Source of the DNA: Malus domestica
Lineage: Eukaryota > Streptophyta > Magnoliopsida > Rosales > Rosaceae
Direction of reading: 5' to 3'
DNA length: 64,000 nt
Assembly (NCBI RefSeq): GCF_042453785.1
Contig: NC_091669.1
Coordinates: forward strand, 9,126,501 to 9,190,500
The first letter of the stretch is position 1; every line of letters starts with the position of its first letter. A program made the position numbers and the translations under genes. The notes beneath the pieces are model-generated. The model was not told where the DNA came from, did not search any database, and saw only the letters and a list, made by a program, of their open reading frames with translations. Shown here piece by piece: positions 22,082 through 33,256 of the stretch.

Positions 22082-24728
22082 CTTTTCTTTTTTAACTTTT
22101 CTGGGTGAAATGTCAATATGGGTTTGACCTAATTATTGCAATTGATAAATTATTGGTTTTGGTTGATGGTTTACCTTGCGCTGGGTTTTAGTTGATGGGT
22201 TTTTCTTATGGGTTTTGCTTGCATTTGGTTTTGGTTGACGGCAGTTATATTTGATCTCCGTTGCACACCTCGCCTTCTCATCACTGTCGCACACCTTACC
22301 AGAACTTGAATCAATGGTAACGTATAAATTGTATGGATTTCGCGCCTATTTTAATCTTCGTTAACGAAATTAGTGCTTAAGTTGAATAATTCATACTCTT
22401 TTGATATTGGGAATCAGGATCTGATTTCTCAGTCCTATGCTTCTTTGTTGTATAAGATGAGTTTGGTTATATTACTCAAAAACGGGATTTTTTTTTTCTT
22501 TTTAGTGAGAGAGTGAAAATCCCTAGCCTTTAGATTTTCAAGTATTTTGTCAGCAATAATAATTTGTTTTTGCAGCTTTATATGTGTGTCTGTCTCGAGG
22601 ATCTCTTAATTTGCTTATGTAGCTTTTGTAATATGATGATCTCTTAATTTACTTTTGCATATCTTCTTTGCTTCCTCTGCTAGCTCTATATGTGATCCTA
22701 TCTCCAAATAATTATTCCATATTTCCTATTTTTTATAGGAACCAAATCATTGAATACACATGGAAAATTAAAAGGGTTTTAGTTTTTGGATTGGTTTAAA
22801 TTTTTTATTGTAATTGGTTGTATTGATGTCAAATATTTGATGGGAAGTTTGAAATGGAGAACTTGGTTGATTGGGACCAAGAGAATCCGACAGCTGCAGA
22901 CTCTGATTTATTGGCTTAGAAATAGAGAAGTTATTTCTCGGTTCACTTCCACAGCGTAAACCAACTTCTCAGATCAGTTATCAGATATGAGGTTTCTTAG
23001 CTACCTCTTTTTTGTAATGAAACATTTGAATAGTACTCGCCGGGATATCCAATTAATTAGGTCATTTTTTGTTTAATTGGGATTCTTAAATTTGATATAG
23101 GGATTTTAATTTGATTGGGTTTTGGATTGCATTGTACATTGTTTCGGGTATCTTTAGCAAAATAGGATTTTTTGGGGGGATTCTAAAAGTTTAGTTGAAC
23201 GCTAATATTAAATTTCTAACCCCTGTGGTGTCTCTCTCTATTTGAGTTTGAGTTGGGGATGGTGAACAATGAGCAGTTCAGAGATTTATCGCAGTGCAAT
23301 TTGTCATTTCCACAGACCACCTATAATACTGGCTTACATTTTTCTTCTTTTTTCTTTGCCTATAGTAGTATTATTGTTTATTTCCAAGATCTGAGTTTGT
23401 CATTCAGAAGAGATGCTTCATTCAGAAAATTGAAATTTCCCAAATCTTTGTTAATAGTTGTATCCCTTGTAGAAGGATTTAATTTTCTTGGATGTCTACT
23501 TTTGAGCTTTAAGTTTTCCATGCATGCAGCATTACTAGACCAAAAAAAGCGCAGTGTCGTGGAGTAATTAGGATTGTTTCTGTTCCTTTTTTTTTATGTT
23601 GAATTGACAAGTGGTTTTAAAAAATGGATAATTTTTTTTACTAGGTTTAGCTTCTGTGTTTGGTTTGAGAGTAAATTCAGAGAGCTAAAAGGCAGTAAAG
23701 TTTGAATATTTACGTTAAATGTTGTTTTGGGTTTGGATTAATTTTGTTTGTTTGATATTAGAAATTGAGTGATAGGGAATTCACATTTTTCTCCCTTTTG
23801 AATAGCGTTTAACTCATTTCTCATTTTCTATTTGGTTTATGAGAAAATTGAGGGAAAAAAGGATAGAAGATTAATGAATTCATTGAATTGAGTGCTTTTA
23901 AGTCCATTTATGATTGAAGTTATTCCCTTTGCTTTCATTTTTGTTTTTGTTCTTTTGGGTTTCGAGCACGTTGAGGATGGTAAAATCAATTATTTTGATT
24001 TTGGAAGTCTACTTTGTTTTTCAGCTTTAGTGCTTGAGAGAAGCGAAAATGTGATTTCATGTATGGTGGTTGTGGTTGTATTTGTCTGTTATTTGAAAGG
24101 AATTCAGACAGAAAGAGAAGGGAGAGGGTAGGTTTGTTGTCATTCTCAATCACTCCAAGACTTGAAGTCAAGTCGTCTCCCTCTGCAGTAAAATCTAAGT
24201 TTTGAGAGTTAAACCAGATGATGGGCAATTGATCATTACCACACACATTGCTGCATTCAAAATTATCCATCGTGCGTGCTGACAAAATTTAGGTTTCAAC
24301 ATTTGATATCTAAACTAAACTATTGCTTCTCTATGAAGCCTTGATAAATTTTTAAGCCATGAACTTCATTAGAAAAGTTCAGTGAAAAATATGAGTTGAA
24401 TTACAAATAATCCTTCTGAACATAAATGTGCACTCAAATGTGTTGTGTTACACATAATTTACCGAATATTATCTCATGCCTTGTGACTTTCTTGTTTTTC
24501 CTTCTATCGTCTCATATTATTTAGCTATGCAATGTTGCTTGACGATCTATTTTCAATGTTATTAAACGGTTCATATTATTAAGCAATTATATCGTCATTT
24601 GAATTTTTTTTATTTGGAATTTGAACACAAGAGAGCAAATGTGTGCTTAACAAACTTAGAAATAACCCACATCTCCATCCCTATTGCAGAAGGAGAGTCC
24701 AATGGAAAAAGTTGCTTAGCTTCCTCAA
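22082..24728. other. Intergenic DNA, no gene recognised
   Basis: T-rich sequence. Open frames such as 23253-23567 and 23892-24131 are rich in F/L/V and match no family I know. The motif GACTTGAAGTCAAGTC occurs once near 24161, as it does in the RLP upstream region at 43.8-44.1 kb. Confidence 0.45.
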
Positions 24729-24981
24729 ACCCTTAACAATTAATTTACAGTCATAGTTGTAAAATCAGTGCAATATATGGCATATATACTTGGCCAATTG
24801 CTCTCTTAGCTAGAAGTGAACCATTGCGGAATATGTGGTCTGATATAGGCTGGGAAACTTAGCAACAAATGCTTGGTAGGTTTTCCTTATGACATTATGA
24901 AATTATCAATTTTCATCTTATGCTATGCCATCAATCTTCAATCGTTGTATTGTCTAAATTTAACGTTTAATCAGTTTATAA

Positions 24982-25270
24982 TAAAGAAATATACTTTAGC
25001 TCAGTAACCTATAACTGCTTCAATAGCAGTATGGTCTTTATACAGTTTTATATACACCCGCATGCAATAAACAATAGCACACGCATGCAATAAATAATTA
25101 CAATAAAGTGATTGTCTAGTTGTGAGATCATGCAATATTCTTCTGCCCATCTTCATCAGCATCTTCGACAGGACTTCATGGGTTTCATTTAGAATAGTCA
25201 TTTCATCATGTCATTGTCAGCAGCACATGGCTTATCAACACATGGCATGTCAGCAGCACATGGCTTATCA
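24982..25270 (-). repeat. Copia 3' LTR (289 bp)
   Basis: It reads TGATAAGCCATGTGCTG at its minus-strand start and ends TTTCTTTA. It contains a duplicated CAGCAGCACATGGCTTATCA block relative to the other LTR. Confidence 0.88.
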
Positions 25271-28200
25271 CGGCCCCTCAAGCTGAGTGGGCAGGAACGG
25301 ACAGGAAGCTTGGAAACCAGAAACAAAAACCGGGGAAATGACAAGCCTTTTGTGAGAAGATCAGCTAGTTGATCAGTGGAGGCAACATAACCGACAACAA
25401 TTTCTTTTCGAGTGACTTTTTCCCGCACATAATGGTAATCAACCTCGACATGTCGCATCCGAGCTTGATAGACTAGATTAGAGGCAACAACGATAGCACT
25501 GATATTATCACACCAGAGACGTGGAGGAAGAAGATGAAGATGAAGATCACGAAAAATGTTTCGGAACCAAGAGAGAGTGGCGGAGGTGTAAGCAAGCTGA
25601 CGGTATTCGGCCTCTGTGCTGGAGCGAGAGACTCCTCTTTGTTTCTTGGAACTCCACGAAATGAGATTACTATCGAGGAAAATACAGTAACCTCCAGTGG
25701 ATCGTCGATCATCTAGATCCCCCGCGTAATCAGCATCAGCATACGCAGTGAGAGTGAGGGAACTAGTAGTGTAGACATGGGCATGATCATGTGTTGCTTT
25801 TAAGTATCGAAGAATACGTTTGACAGCAGCCCAATGTGTGGTTGTCGGTGAATGCATATATTGACAAACTTGGTTAACCGCGAAAGCAATGTCAGGACGT
25901 GTGAAGAGAAGGTACTGAAGAGCACCAACAACACTTCTAAATTCAGTGGCATCTGAAAGAGGTTCCCCTTCATGAAGACTAAGACGACGACCGGCAGTAG
26001 CAAGTGTTGAAGTTGGCTTGCAGTCGGTCATCTTGGTGCGACGAAGGAGATCCACAATGTATTTGGATTGAGAAAGGTACATGCCAGTAGGTGTACGAGT
26101 GACTTCCATGCCAAGGAAAAATTTAAGGGGCCCAAGATCTTTCATAAAGAATAATAGGCCAAGCTGAGCAATGAGATGTGAAATGTGAGCTGCATCATTC
26201 CGAGTGACTAAAATGTCATCTACATAAATCAAAAGATAAATAATAGTGGCACCATTGAAATATGTAAACAGGGAGGAGTCGATAGTGGAAGCAAGGAAAC
26301 CTAAGTCCTCCAAGTGATGAGAAAAACACTGAAACCATGCCCGGGGTGCTTGTTTAAGGCCGTATAAAGAACGACGAAGCTTGCAAACATGAGTAGGATA
26401 TTGAGGGTCCACAAAGCCTGATGGTTGTCTCATAAAAACGTCTTCAGCCAGTGTGCCATGGAGAAAGGCATTTTGGACGTCAAGTTGACGAATAGGCCAG
26501 TGAAAGTGAAGAGCAACGGACAGTATGAGGCGAATGGTGGCATGAGTCACAACTGGACTAAAAGTTTCCCCATAATCAAGACCTTCATGTTGATGAAAAC
26601 CATTGGCAACAAGACTGTGCTTTGAACCGTTCAATGGAACCATCAGACTTACGCTTGATGCGATACACCCATTTGTTTGGAAGAACATTGAAATGGGGCT
26701 GACAGGGAACAAGTGTCCAAGTACCTGTGCGTTGGAGTGCATTAAACTCCTCTGCCATTGCTTGCCTCCACTCGTGATATTTATTTGCTTGACTGAAACA
26801 AGTAGGTTCAACTAAATCATCAACAGTAATAGCAAGTAAAGCAAAGAGCTGATGGGTGTGGGACGTAAAGGGGATGGATCTGATATGGGAGTGGTGTTAG
26901 CAGGTAGTATATTGGGAGTAGGTTGGGAAGAAGAGGTTATAATAGGAGTAAGAGAAGTGATAGGATAGTGGGGCCCTAATTCTAACGTGGCAGGAAGTGC
27001 ATCAGAGGAAGAAGAGGGGATAGTAGGAATGGAGTCTTTGTATGGAAAAGACTTTTCATCAAAAACAACATGGCGAGATAAAAATATGCGACCTGTAAAG
27101 GGATCTAAACAACGATATCCTTGTTGATTTAATGAATATCCAAGAAATATGCACTTTTTGGAACGAAATTGCAACTTGTTATTGTTATATGGACGTAAGT
27201 ATGGAAAACATGCACAGCCAAATACTTTAAGAAAATCGAATTGAGGAGATTTTGAAAATAATTTGTAATAAGGAGAATCATTTTGTAAAACTTTTGTTGG
27301 CAACCGATTGATAAGGTAGTTAGCCGTATGAAAGGCTTCAACCCAAAAGGACGCAGGCAAAGATGCATGAGCAAGAAGAGTAAGTCCAATTTCGACCAAA
27401 TGACGGTGTTTTCTTTCGGCTAAGCCATTTTGTTCCGGATGATGTGGGCAAGTGAAACGATGATGTATGCCACGAGTTGCCAAAAATTATTTAAAATGAG
27501 TATTGATATATTCGCCACCTCCATCTGTTTGAAATGATTTTATTGTTGTACTAAACATGTTTTCCACTAATTTTTTAAAAGTGACAAAAGTTGCAAAGAC
27601 GTCAAATTTTAATTTTAAAGGATAAATCCAAGAATACCTAGAGAAATCATCAATAAAAATAACATAATATTTGAATCCATTAATAGAATGAGACGGAGAC
27701 GTCCATACATCAGAGTGGATCAATTCTAAAGGAAATGACGACACAGAAGTAGACAATGAAAAAGGTAATTTATGACTCTTACCCAGTGGACATGAGTGAC
27801 ACACTTCACTGTTGACTTTACCAGAAATGGGCAATTTATTTCTAGTGACAAGAAGTTTCAAAATGGAACTAGATGGATGTCCTAAACGAGAATGCCAAAT
27901 ACTATCTGATACACGAGTACCGATGCATGCAAAAACGACATTATTGTTTGAGATGGAAAGTCTGGAAAAGGGATAGAAGCCATTCCTACTCTGGCCGTGC
28001 AAAAGGATCTTCCCCGTTTGCATGTCCTGAATATGATAAGAGGTAGGAGACAAAGTTAGAGAACACTTGTTATCTGTGGTAAAACGATTGATGGAGATGA
28101 CATTAGTGGTAGCATTAGGGCAATAAAGAGTGTCTGATAATTTAAAGGTGTGATGAGGTGTTCGAATATAGGAATGGCCAACTTTTGAAATATGCAAACC

Positions 28201-29397
28201 TGTGCCACCAACTACTCCGTTCACATGATCAGTTCCATGATAGTCACGGGCAGTAGGGACTTGAGCTAAGTCGTTGGTGATGTGGGCGTTGGCACCAGAA
28301 TCGAAGAGCCAGTCTTGAAGAGCAGGGGTACTGCGAGAGCCTGATGATGGAGCAGCTGCAGCAAAGGCTTGAAGACGAGAGCCAGGAACACATCCCTCAT
28401 AGGCCATATTCAGACGGTTGAAACAGTCAATGGCAGCATGTCCGTGGCGTTGACAAATTTGGCATTGAACTCTCCCAGAAGAATAAAAAACATTACCTCC
28501 AGAACCACCATTGGAAGGTGCAGTACCAAGAACTCCATCATTGTTGGAGCGATGTGGAGGACCTGAGGGATGAGCAAAGCGTGGTCCTCCAGGTTTGTGG
28601 TAATGTCTAGTGTGGAAATTATGACCACCAGAAGAAGATCCACGTCCACCACGGTAGGAAGAGCCACGACCCCGGAAACCACCACCAGAGCGTCCTCCAC
28701 GCTGAGCAGCAAGAATAGTCGGTGCAGCGTCGGAAGGAAGAATGGAGTGACCTTTTTGGCGTCGCTCTGCACTGAGAAGAAGAGCTTCTAAAGCAGCATA
28801 TGAAATGGCTTCATCTCGAGCCTGTGCAGATGCCACAGTACTCTCATAAGCCGGGCCAACATTGTTAAGAACGATGGCCACCAAGTCCTCATCAGATATA
28901 GGAGAACCAGAGAGGGAGAGAGTATCGGCAATGCCATTGACACGATCCAAAAAATCAGCAATGGAAGTGTCACCACGATGAGTGTTCATTAACTCACTTC
29001 GGAGCTGAAGAAGACGACCGGTAGACTGAGAAGCATATCTGTCCCGAAGAGAGGTCCAGATAAAGTGGGAGCTCGTCTTACCAATGAGAATGGCAAGAAT
29101 AGTAGGATGAACAGAACTATTTAACCAAGACATCACCATGGCGTCTTGTTGGATCCATGCCTCATAGGCCGAATTAGGTTCAGTAGTAGTGTTGCCTGCA
29201 GTGTCTTTGAGGAAGGCAGGAGGGCAAACACTGGTTCCATCGACAAAAGGGACCAAGTTCCGGCTCCGAAGAAGAGGCAGCATCTGTGCTTGCCATAGGG
29301 GATAGTTGGTACGGTCCAACTTGATAGTGAGGAAATTGGAGACATTGGGAAGAACTGGAGAAGAAATGGGGGGAGATGATTCATGTGCAGAGGCCAT
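25198..29397 (-). pseudogene. Copia gag-pol polyprotein, broken
   Basis: Domain order is that of Ty1/Copia: Gag from the ATG at 29397, a zinc knuckle CQICQRHGHAAIDC, aspartic protease (DWLFDSGANAHIT), GAG-pre-integrase (HSRLGHPSSSILKLL), integrase (SFQTDGGGEY onward), reverse transcriptase with YVDDIL, and RNase H (ADADYAGDLDDRRSTGGYC). An in-frame TAA at 27487-27489 interrupts the integrase. A frameshift lies upstream of 26820 and a one-base insertion near 26624 restores the RT frame, so a functional polyprotein is not encoded. The Gly/Arg/Ser-rich tract before the zinc knuckle is typical of RE1-like Gag. Confidence 0.9.
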
Positions 29398-29431
29398 CGG
29401 GGAAAAAAAAAATTGGGTGTTTTGAGTACCA

Positions 29432-29685
29432 TAAAGAAATATACTTTAGCTCAATAACCTATAACTGCTTCAATAGCAGTATGGTCTTTATACAGTTTTA
29501 CATACACCCGCATGCAATAAACAATAGCACACGCATGCAATAAATAATTACAATAAAGTTGTGAGATCATGCAATATTCTTTTGCCCATCTTCATCAGCA
29601 TCTTCGACAGGACTTCATGGGTTTCATTTATAATAGTCATTTCATCATGTCAGCAGCACATGGCTTATCAGCACATGGCTTATCA
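29432..29685 (-). repeat. Copia 5' LTR (254 bp)
   Basis: Direct repeat of 24982-25270. It is followed on the minus strand by TGGTAC and, 35 bases further on, by the gag ATG. Confidence 0.88.
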
Positions 29686-30393
29686 TATAATAGTTGAAAT
29701 TTTATTTATGACATTTTAGCCATTTTTATCAAGCCTCATGTGGAATTAAGGGTACTTTTGGAAAGGAAACTTCCTCATTAAGGTTGCCAAAAACCTTCTG
29801 GTAGGATTTGGGTGCATGCGCAGTAAAATTTTAGATTAAAATTCGTTTTTTTGGCATTTTTTATTTTTATTTTGATCTAATGGTCCATATTTTTAGTTCT
29901 TCAAAAACAACGATATAGAATAAAGATCCAACGGATGAAATTTAAATTCAAAGTCAAAATAATAAAATAAAACTTTAAGACGATCCACTTTAATAAATTA
30001 TTTTCCAATCCCATCACCAGGACAAGGCGAATACTTTTAGCTTATATGAACTATTATTTATATTTTCAATTAGTGTTTAAGTTTTTAGTTTATGTTATGA
30101 ATTATCATCGATATTTTGGTTGGTTGAGTGGTTGATTGGTGTGATTTGTTCGGTTTTAAATTTTTTGTCGAAATTTAAATTTTTTTATGTTAATATATTT
30201 GTAAAATTAAATTAAGATAACATAACTCAAAGTTACAAAAAAATCATTTCCCAAAAAAATAGGGTTAAAACAATTCCACAACAATTAACATATTTTAAGT
30301 CATGAAATTTAGGTCTTGAGGTTTGAGTAACATTCATTGTTCATAGACTTAAATTTTGTCTTTTAGTAAACTTAAATATTTGAGTTTGGGGTC

Positions 30394-30558
30394 ACTCAGT
30401 ACTACGGTATGGTGATATTCCTCTTCACTTAGAAGTGAGAGGTCTTAAGTTCGAATCTCGTAGATGGCGAATTCGATACCAAATTAGGTTGCTCATTGTG
30501 TAACTTAGCCGAACTCCCTCTCCCTCTAGTGTAAAATATCGATGTACTAAAAAAATAC
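30394..30558 (+). mobile_element. tRNA-derived SINE, about 165 bp
   Basis: It has a Pol III box A-like stretch (ACTACGGTATGGTGA) and a box B (AAGTTCGAATCTC) about 40 bases downstream, a pyrimidine-rich middle and a short A-rich 3' end. The flanks repeat ATTTGAGTTTGGGGTC / ATTTGAATTTGGGTC (30378-30393 and 30559-30573). The left arm (about 7147-7161) has the single unoccupied site, which directly confirms an insertion. Confidence 0.85.
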
Positions 30559-31090
30559 ATTTGAATTTGGGTCCAAAATTTGAAGTTGGTCTTATCGAAA
30601 GTTTACACGTGAAAAGCCATAATAAATTATCTATACTAAGGCTCAATAAGGAAAATAAACAATATTTCTACGTACAGTGAAAGGACAAAAAAAGCCCCTG
30701 TTTCACTATCATTTTTCAGTGCTATTTTTTTAGCTGCATAGTAAGATGGCCAAAAAGGATCCCTTCCACCTAATCCTACTCATCAAATAATCCGAACCCT
30801 TAAAATTTGATCCAACGGTTAAAATTATTATAAATTTTAAAGTGGGCCTATGTTTTTAGCCGTTGGATCAAATTTCAAGTGCTTAGATTGTTTAATGAGG
30901 ATGATTAGGTGGAAGAGATCCGGAGAGGATCCCTTTCCTTTCAATTTGTCGAGAAATTTTTCCTTGTGCTCGTAACACAAGTGGTACACCACGTGTTATT
31001 AAATAAGTTATTTTTTATGTCATTAAATTTTTAATACAAAAATCTTACTATTTATATAGAAACACATGATGAATCATCTCGTGTTCCAGG

Positions 31091-31474
31091 TAGACCTGGC
31101 ATTTTGGACCCGACCCGATTCGACCCGTTAATATTAGTATTTGGGTGGATGCTTAACGGGTCAGGTCGGGTCGTTAACGGGTGAACCGTTAACAACCCGT
31201 TAAATAACGGGTTACTTTAGGTCAACCCGTTAGATCCATTAGCACCCGTTAACACCCTTTAGTTGAGGATATTTTAGTAATTTCAATAAAGTCTTAACAA
31301 CAAAATATAAACTCTATGCAAAAAAAATAATAATAATAATAATTGTTAATGGGTCTTAACAGGTGAAACGGATGATCCGTTAGCTTAACGGGTTGAGTTC
31401 GGATGATCCGTTAACTTAATGGGTCGGATTGAATCCGATCCAAACCCAATAAACCCGACCCGTTCACAGGTCTA
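31091..31474. mobile_element. hAT-like MITE of 384 bp (family B, copy 1)
   Basis: It begins TAGACCTGGCATTTTGGACC and ends CACAGGTCTA, is dense in ACCCGTTA/TAACGGGT motifs, and is flanked by the perfect 8-base duplication GTTCCAGG (31083-31090 and 31475-31482). The 8-base duplication is the hAT hallmark. No transposase is encoded. Confidence 0.85.
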
Positions 31475-31568
31475 GTTCCAGGCATATTAAAAAATCTTCC
31501 CAATTTGTTAACCCACCGTTTCTCTAGTTACTTCCCAGTTCCCACATTGTTTTTCTCACCGTTAAAAC

Positions 31569-31959
31569 TAGACCCGTAAACGGGTCGGGTTTATTGGGTT
31601 TGGGTCGAGTTCAACTCGACCCGTTAAGTTAACGGGTGACCCGAACCCAACCCGTTAAGCTAACGGGTCACCCGAACCCGACCCGTTATCACCCGTTAAC
31701 AATTATTATTATTATTTTTTTTGCATAAAGTTTATTTTTTGTTATTAATATTTTACTAAAATTAGTAAAATATCCTCAATTAACGGGTGCTAACGGGTGT
31801 TAACGGGTCCTAACGGGTCTAACGGGTTGACCCAAAGTGACCCGTTATTTAACGGGTTCACCCGTTAGCGATCCAACCCGTTAAGCATCAACCCAAATAC
31901 AAATATTAACGGGTTGGGTCGGGTCGGATTAACGGGTTGGGTCCAAAATGCCAGGCCTA
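31569..31959. mobile_element. hAT-like MITE of 391 bp (family B, copy 2, inverted)
   Basis: Same family in the opposite orientation: it starts TAGACCCGTAAACGGG and ends AATGCCAGGCCTA. The flanks GTTAAAAC / GCTAAAAC (31561-31568 and 31960-31967) differ by one base. With copy 1 it makes a pair of inverted arms of about 385 bp separated by about 94 bp. Confidence 0.83.
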
Positions 31960-33060
31960 GCTAAAACCCTCACCGCGCTGCTTGCCTCTACTCTCCCCGT
32001 CCTCCTCCTCGCCTCATCTGCTAAAATCTCTTCGATTCTACCAACCGCCGCAACCGCTCAGACTTTCCCAAAGGTAAATTCTTTTCTCTTCCTTACAAAA
32101 TTTGATATTAATTTTGAAAATAGTGAAAACCCCATAAAACAAACTGACTTTCTCAACCGAAGATTATGATATATGTTTCGCATTTGATGAATACGTCTAA
32201 TTTTAAGGTAGGAGCCTTTAGATTAGAACTCACTTTATGGTTTTGCATTAGAACTCAAAATTTGATGAATACGTCTCGAGGAAATCTGCACTTAGTTGAT
32301 GCTCTGTCTCCGTCTTTTTCGCCTGCTTTAATATGCTTTCTTCTGATCTCTAACTTTTTAAATTTTTTATTTTTGTTTTATTAATTTGATTCGGAAGATT
32401 TGCAGAGAATAGCTTCAATTGATTGGGTTTTGTTCAATTTAATCTCATTAGTTTCATTCCAATTCAATGATTTTGTGTAGCGCTGAGTTTTCTGTTGGAG
32501 TTTAAATTTTCTTCATGGTTCATTCAATTTTGTTTTATTTTCTGATTTGGATTTTGAAATTGAGACTCCTAGCTTTGCCCTCATCAAGAATTTTTTATTG
32601 ATTCCAATTGATAAATGTTACCAGGATGAGAAGGGGATCGCCAATTTCAAATCAGCTCTTCAGGTATGCATTCATTCCAGATTTAAAACATCACTTCCGT
32701 TTAGTATGTTGTTTATCATTTTTTTTATCAAAACATCCGTCCTTTTAGTTGTTAAAATCTGCTTTTTTGAGTTGTACATAGAACTCTTAATGTAGAATTC
32801 GTAAAATGCAGGTGCAGAATGAATGACTAATCAATGTGGGAAACTTTTGGAAATGTATGTAACTTTAACTTAGAAATCTCCCATTTGGATTGCACATATG
32901 CTCTTGATGCAAAGTAAATAAAATCTAATGTAACTACTTATTTTACCATGATGGTTTAGATGTTCTGTTAATTTTTGAAATATTTAGAAATGAATGGGTT
33001 GATTTGTAATTTTATGGAATTTTCAGAAGTATCTATTTGGTAGCTTTTTTTGGGAAATGG
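31960..33060 (+). other. Possible gene fragment next to MITE copy 2, unrecognised
   Basis: A hydrophobic open frame (KTLTALLASTLPVLLLASSAK, about 31966-32028) runs to AAAG/GTAAAT at about 32073. A short exon-like stretch DEKGIANFKSALQ (about 32624-32662) ends at CAG/GTATGC. This looks like the start of a spliced gene with a signal or transit peptide. The only upstream ATG in this frame (31948) lies inside the MITE. I see no later exons or family match. Confidence 0.3.
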
Positions 33061-33256
33061 AAACGGGAAACGTAATTCCAACTACTTAGTTGATAACACA
33101 TAATTTGATCAAGTAGAAATATTATACAAAGCAAACTTATAGAACCCCATTATTGTAATATAACATAACAACATATGCTAAAGCACCAGAAATCATATAA
33201 AACATGACATTGGCCTTGAAGGCCCAAACATTTCTCCAACCGGTAGGCACATCAAG

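Larger units (their letters stand above)
24982..29685 (-). mobile_element. Ty1/Copia LTR retrotransposon, nearly complete (RE1-like)
   Basis: Two direct LTRs (24982-25270 and 29432-29685) enclose a gag-pol region read on the minus strand. Flanking TATAA (24977-24981 and 29686-29690) is a 5-base target duplication. Beside the 5' LTR (right end) the minus strand reads TGGTAC, resembling the start of an initiator-Met tRNA primer site. Beside the 3' LTR lies the polypurine tract TTGAGGGG (about 25274-25281). The LTRs differ at about five positions plus two indels. The left LTR is 35 bp longer because of an 11-bp and a 24-bp difference. It interrupts segmental-duplication sequence whose empty site is near 6635. 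Confidence 0.93.

Noticed and set aside
23892-24131. 79-codon hydrophobic frame as a small membrane protein gene
   Set aside because: T-rich composition alone yields F/V/L-rich frames, and there is no homologue known to me or promoter context.
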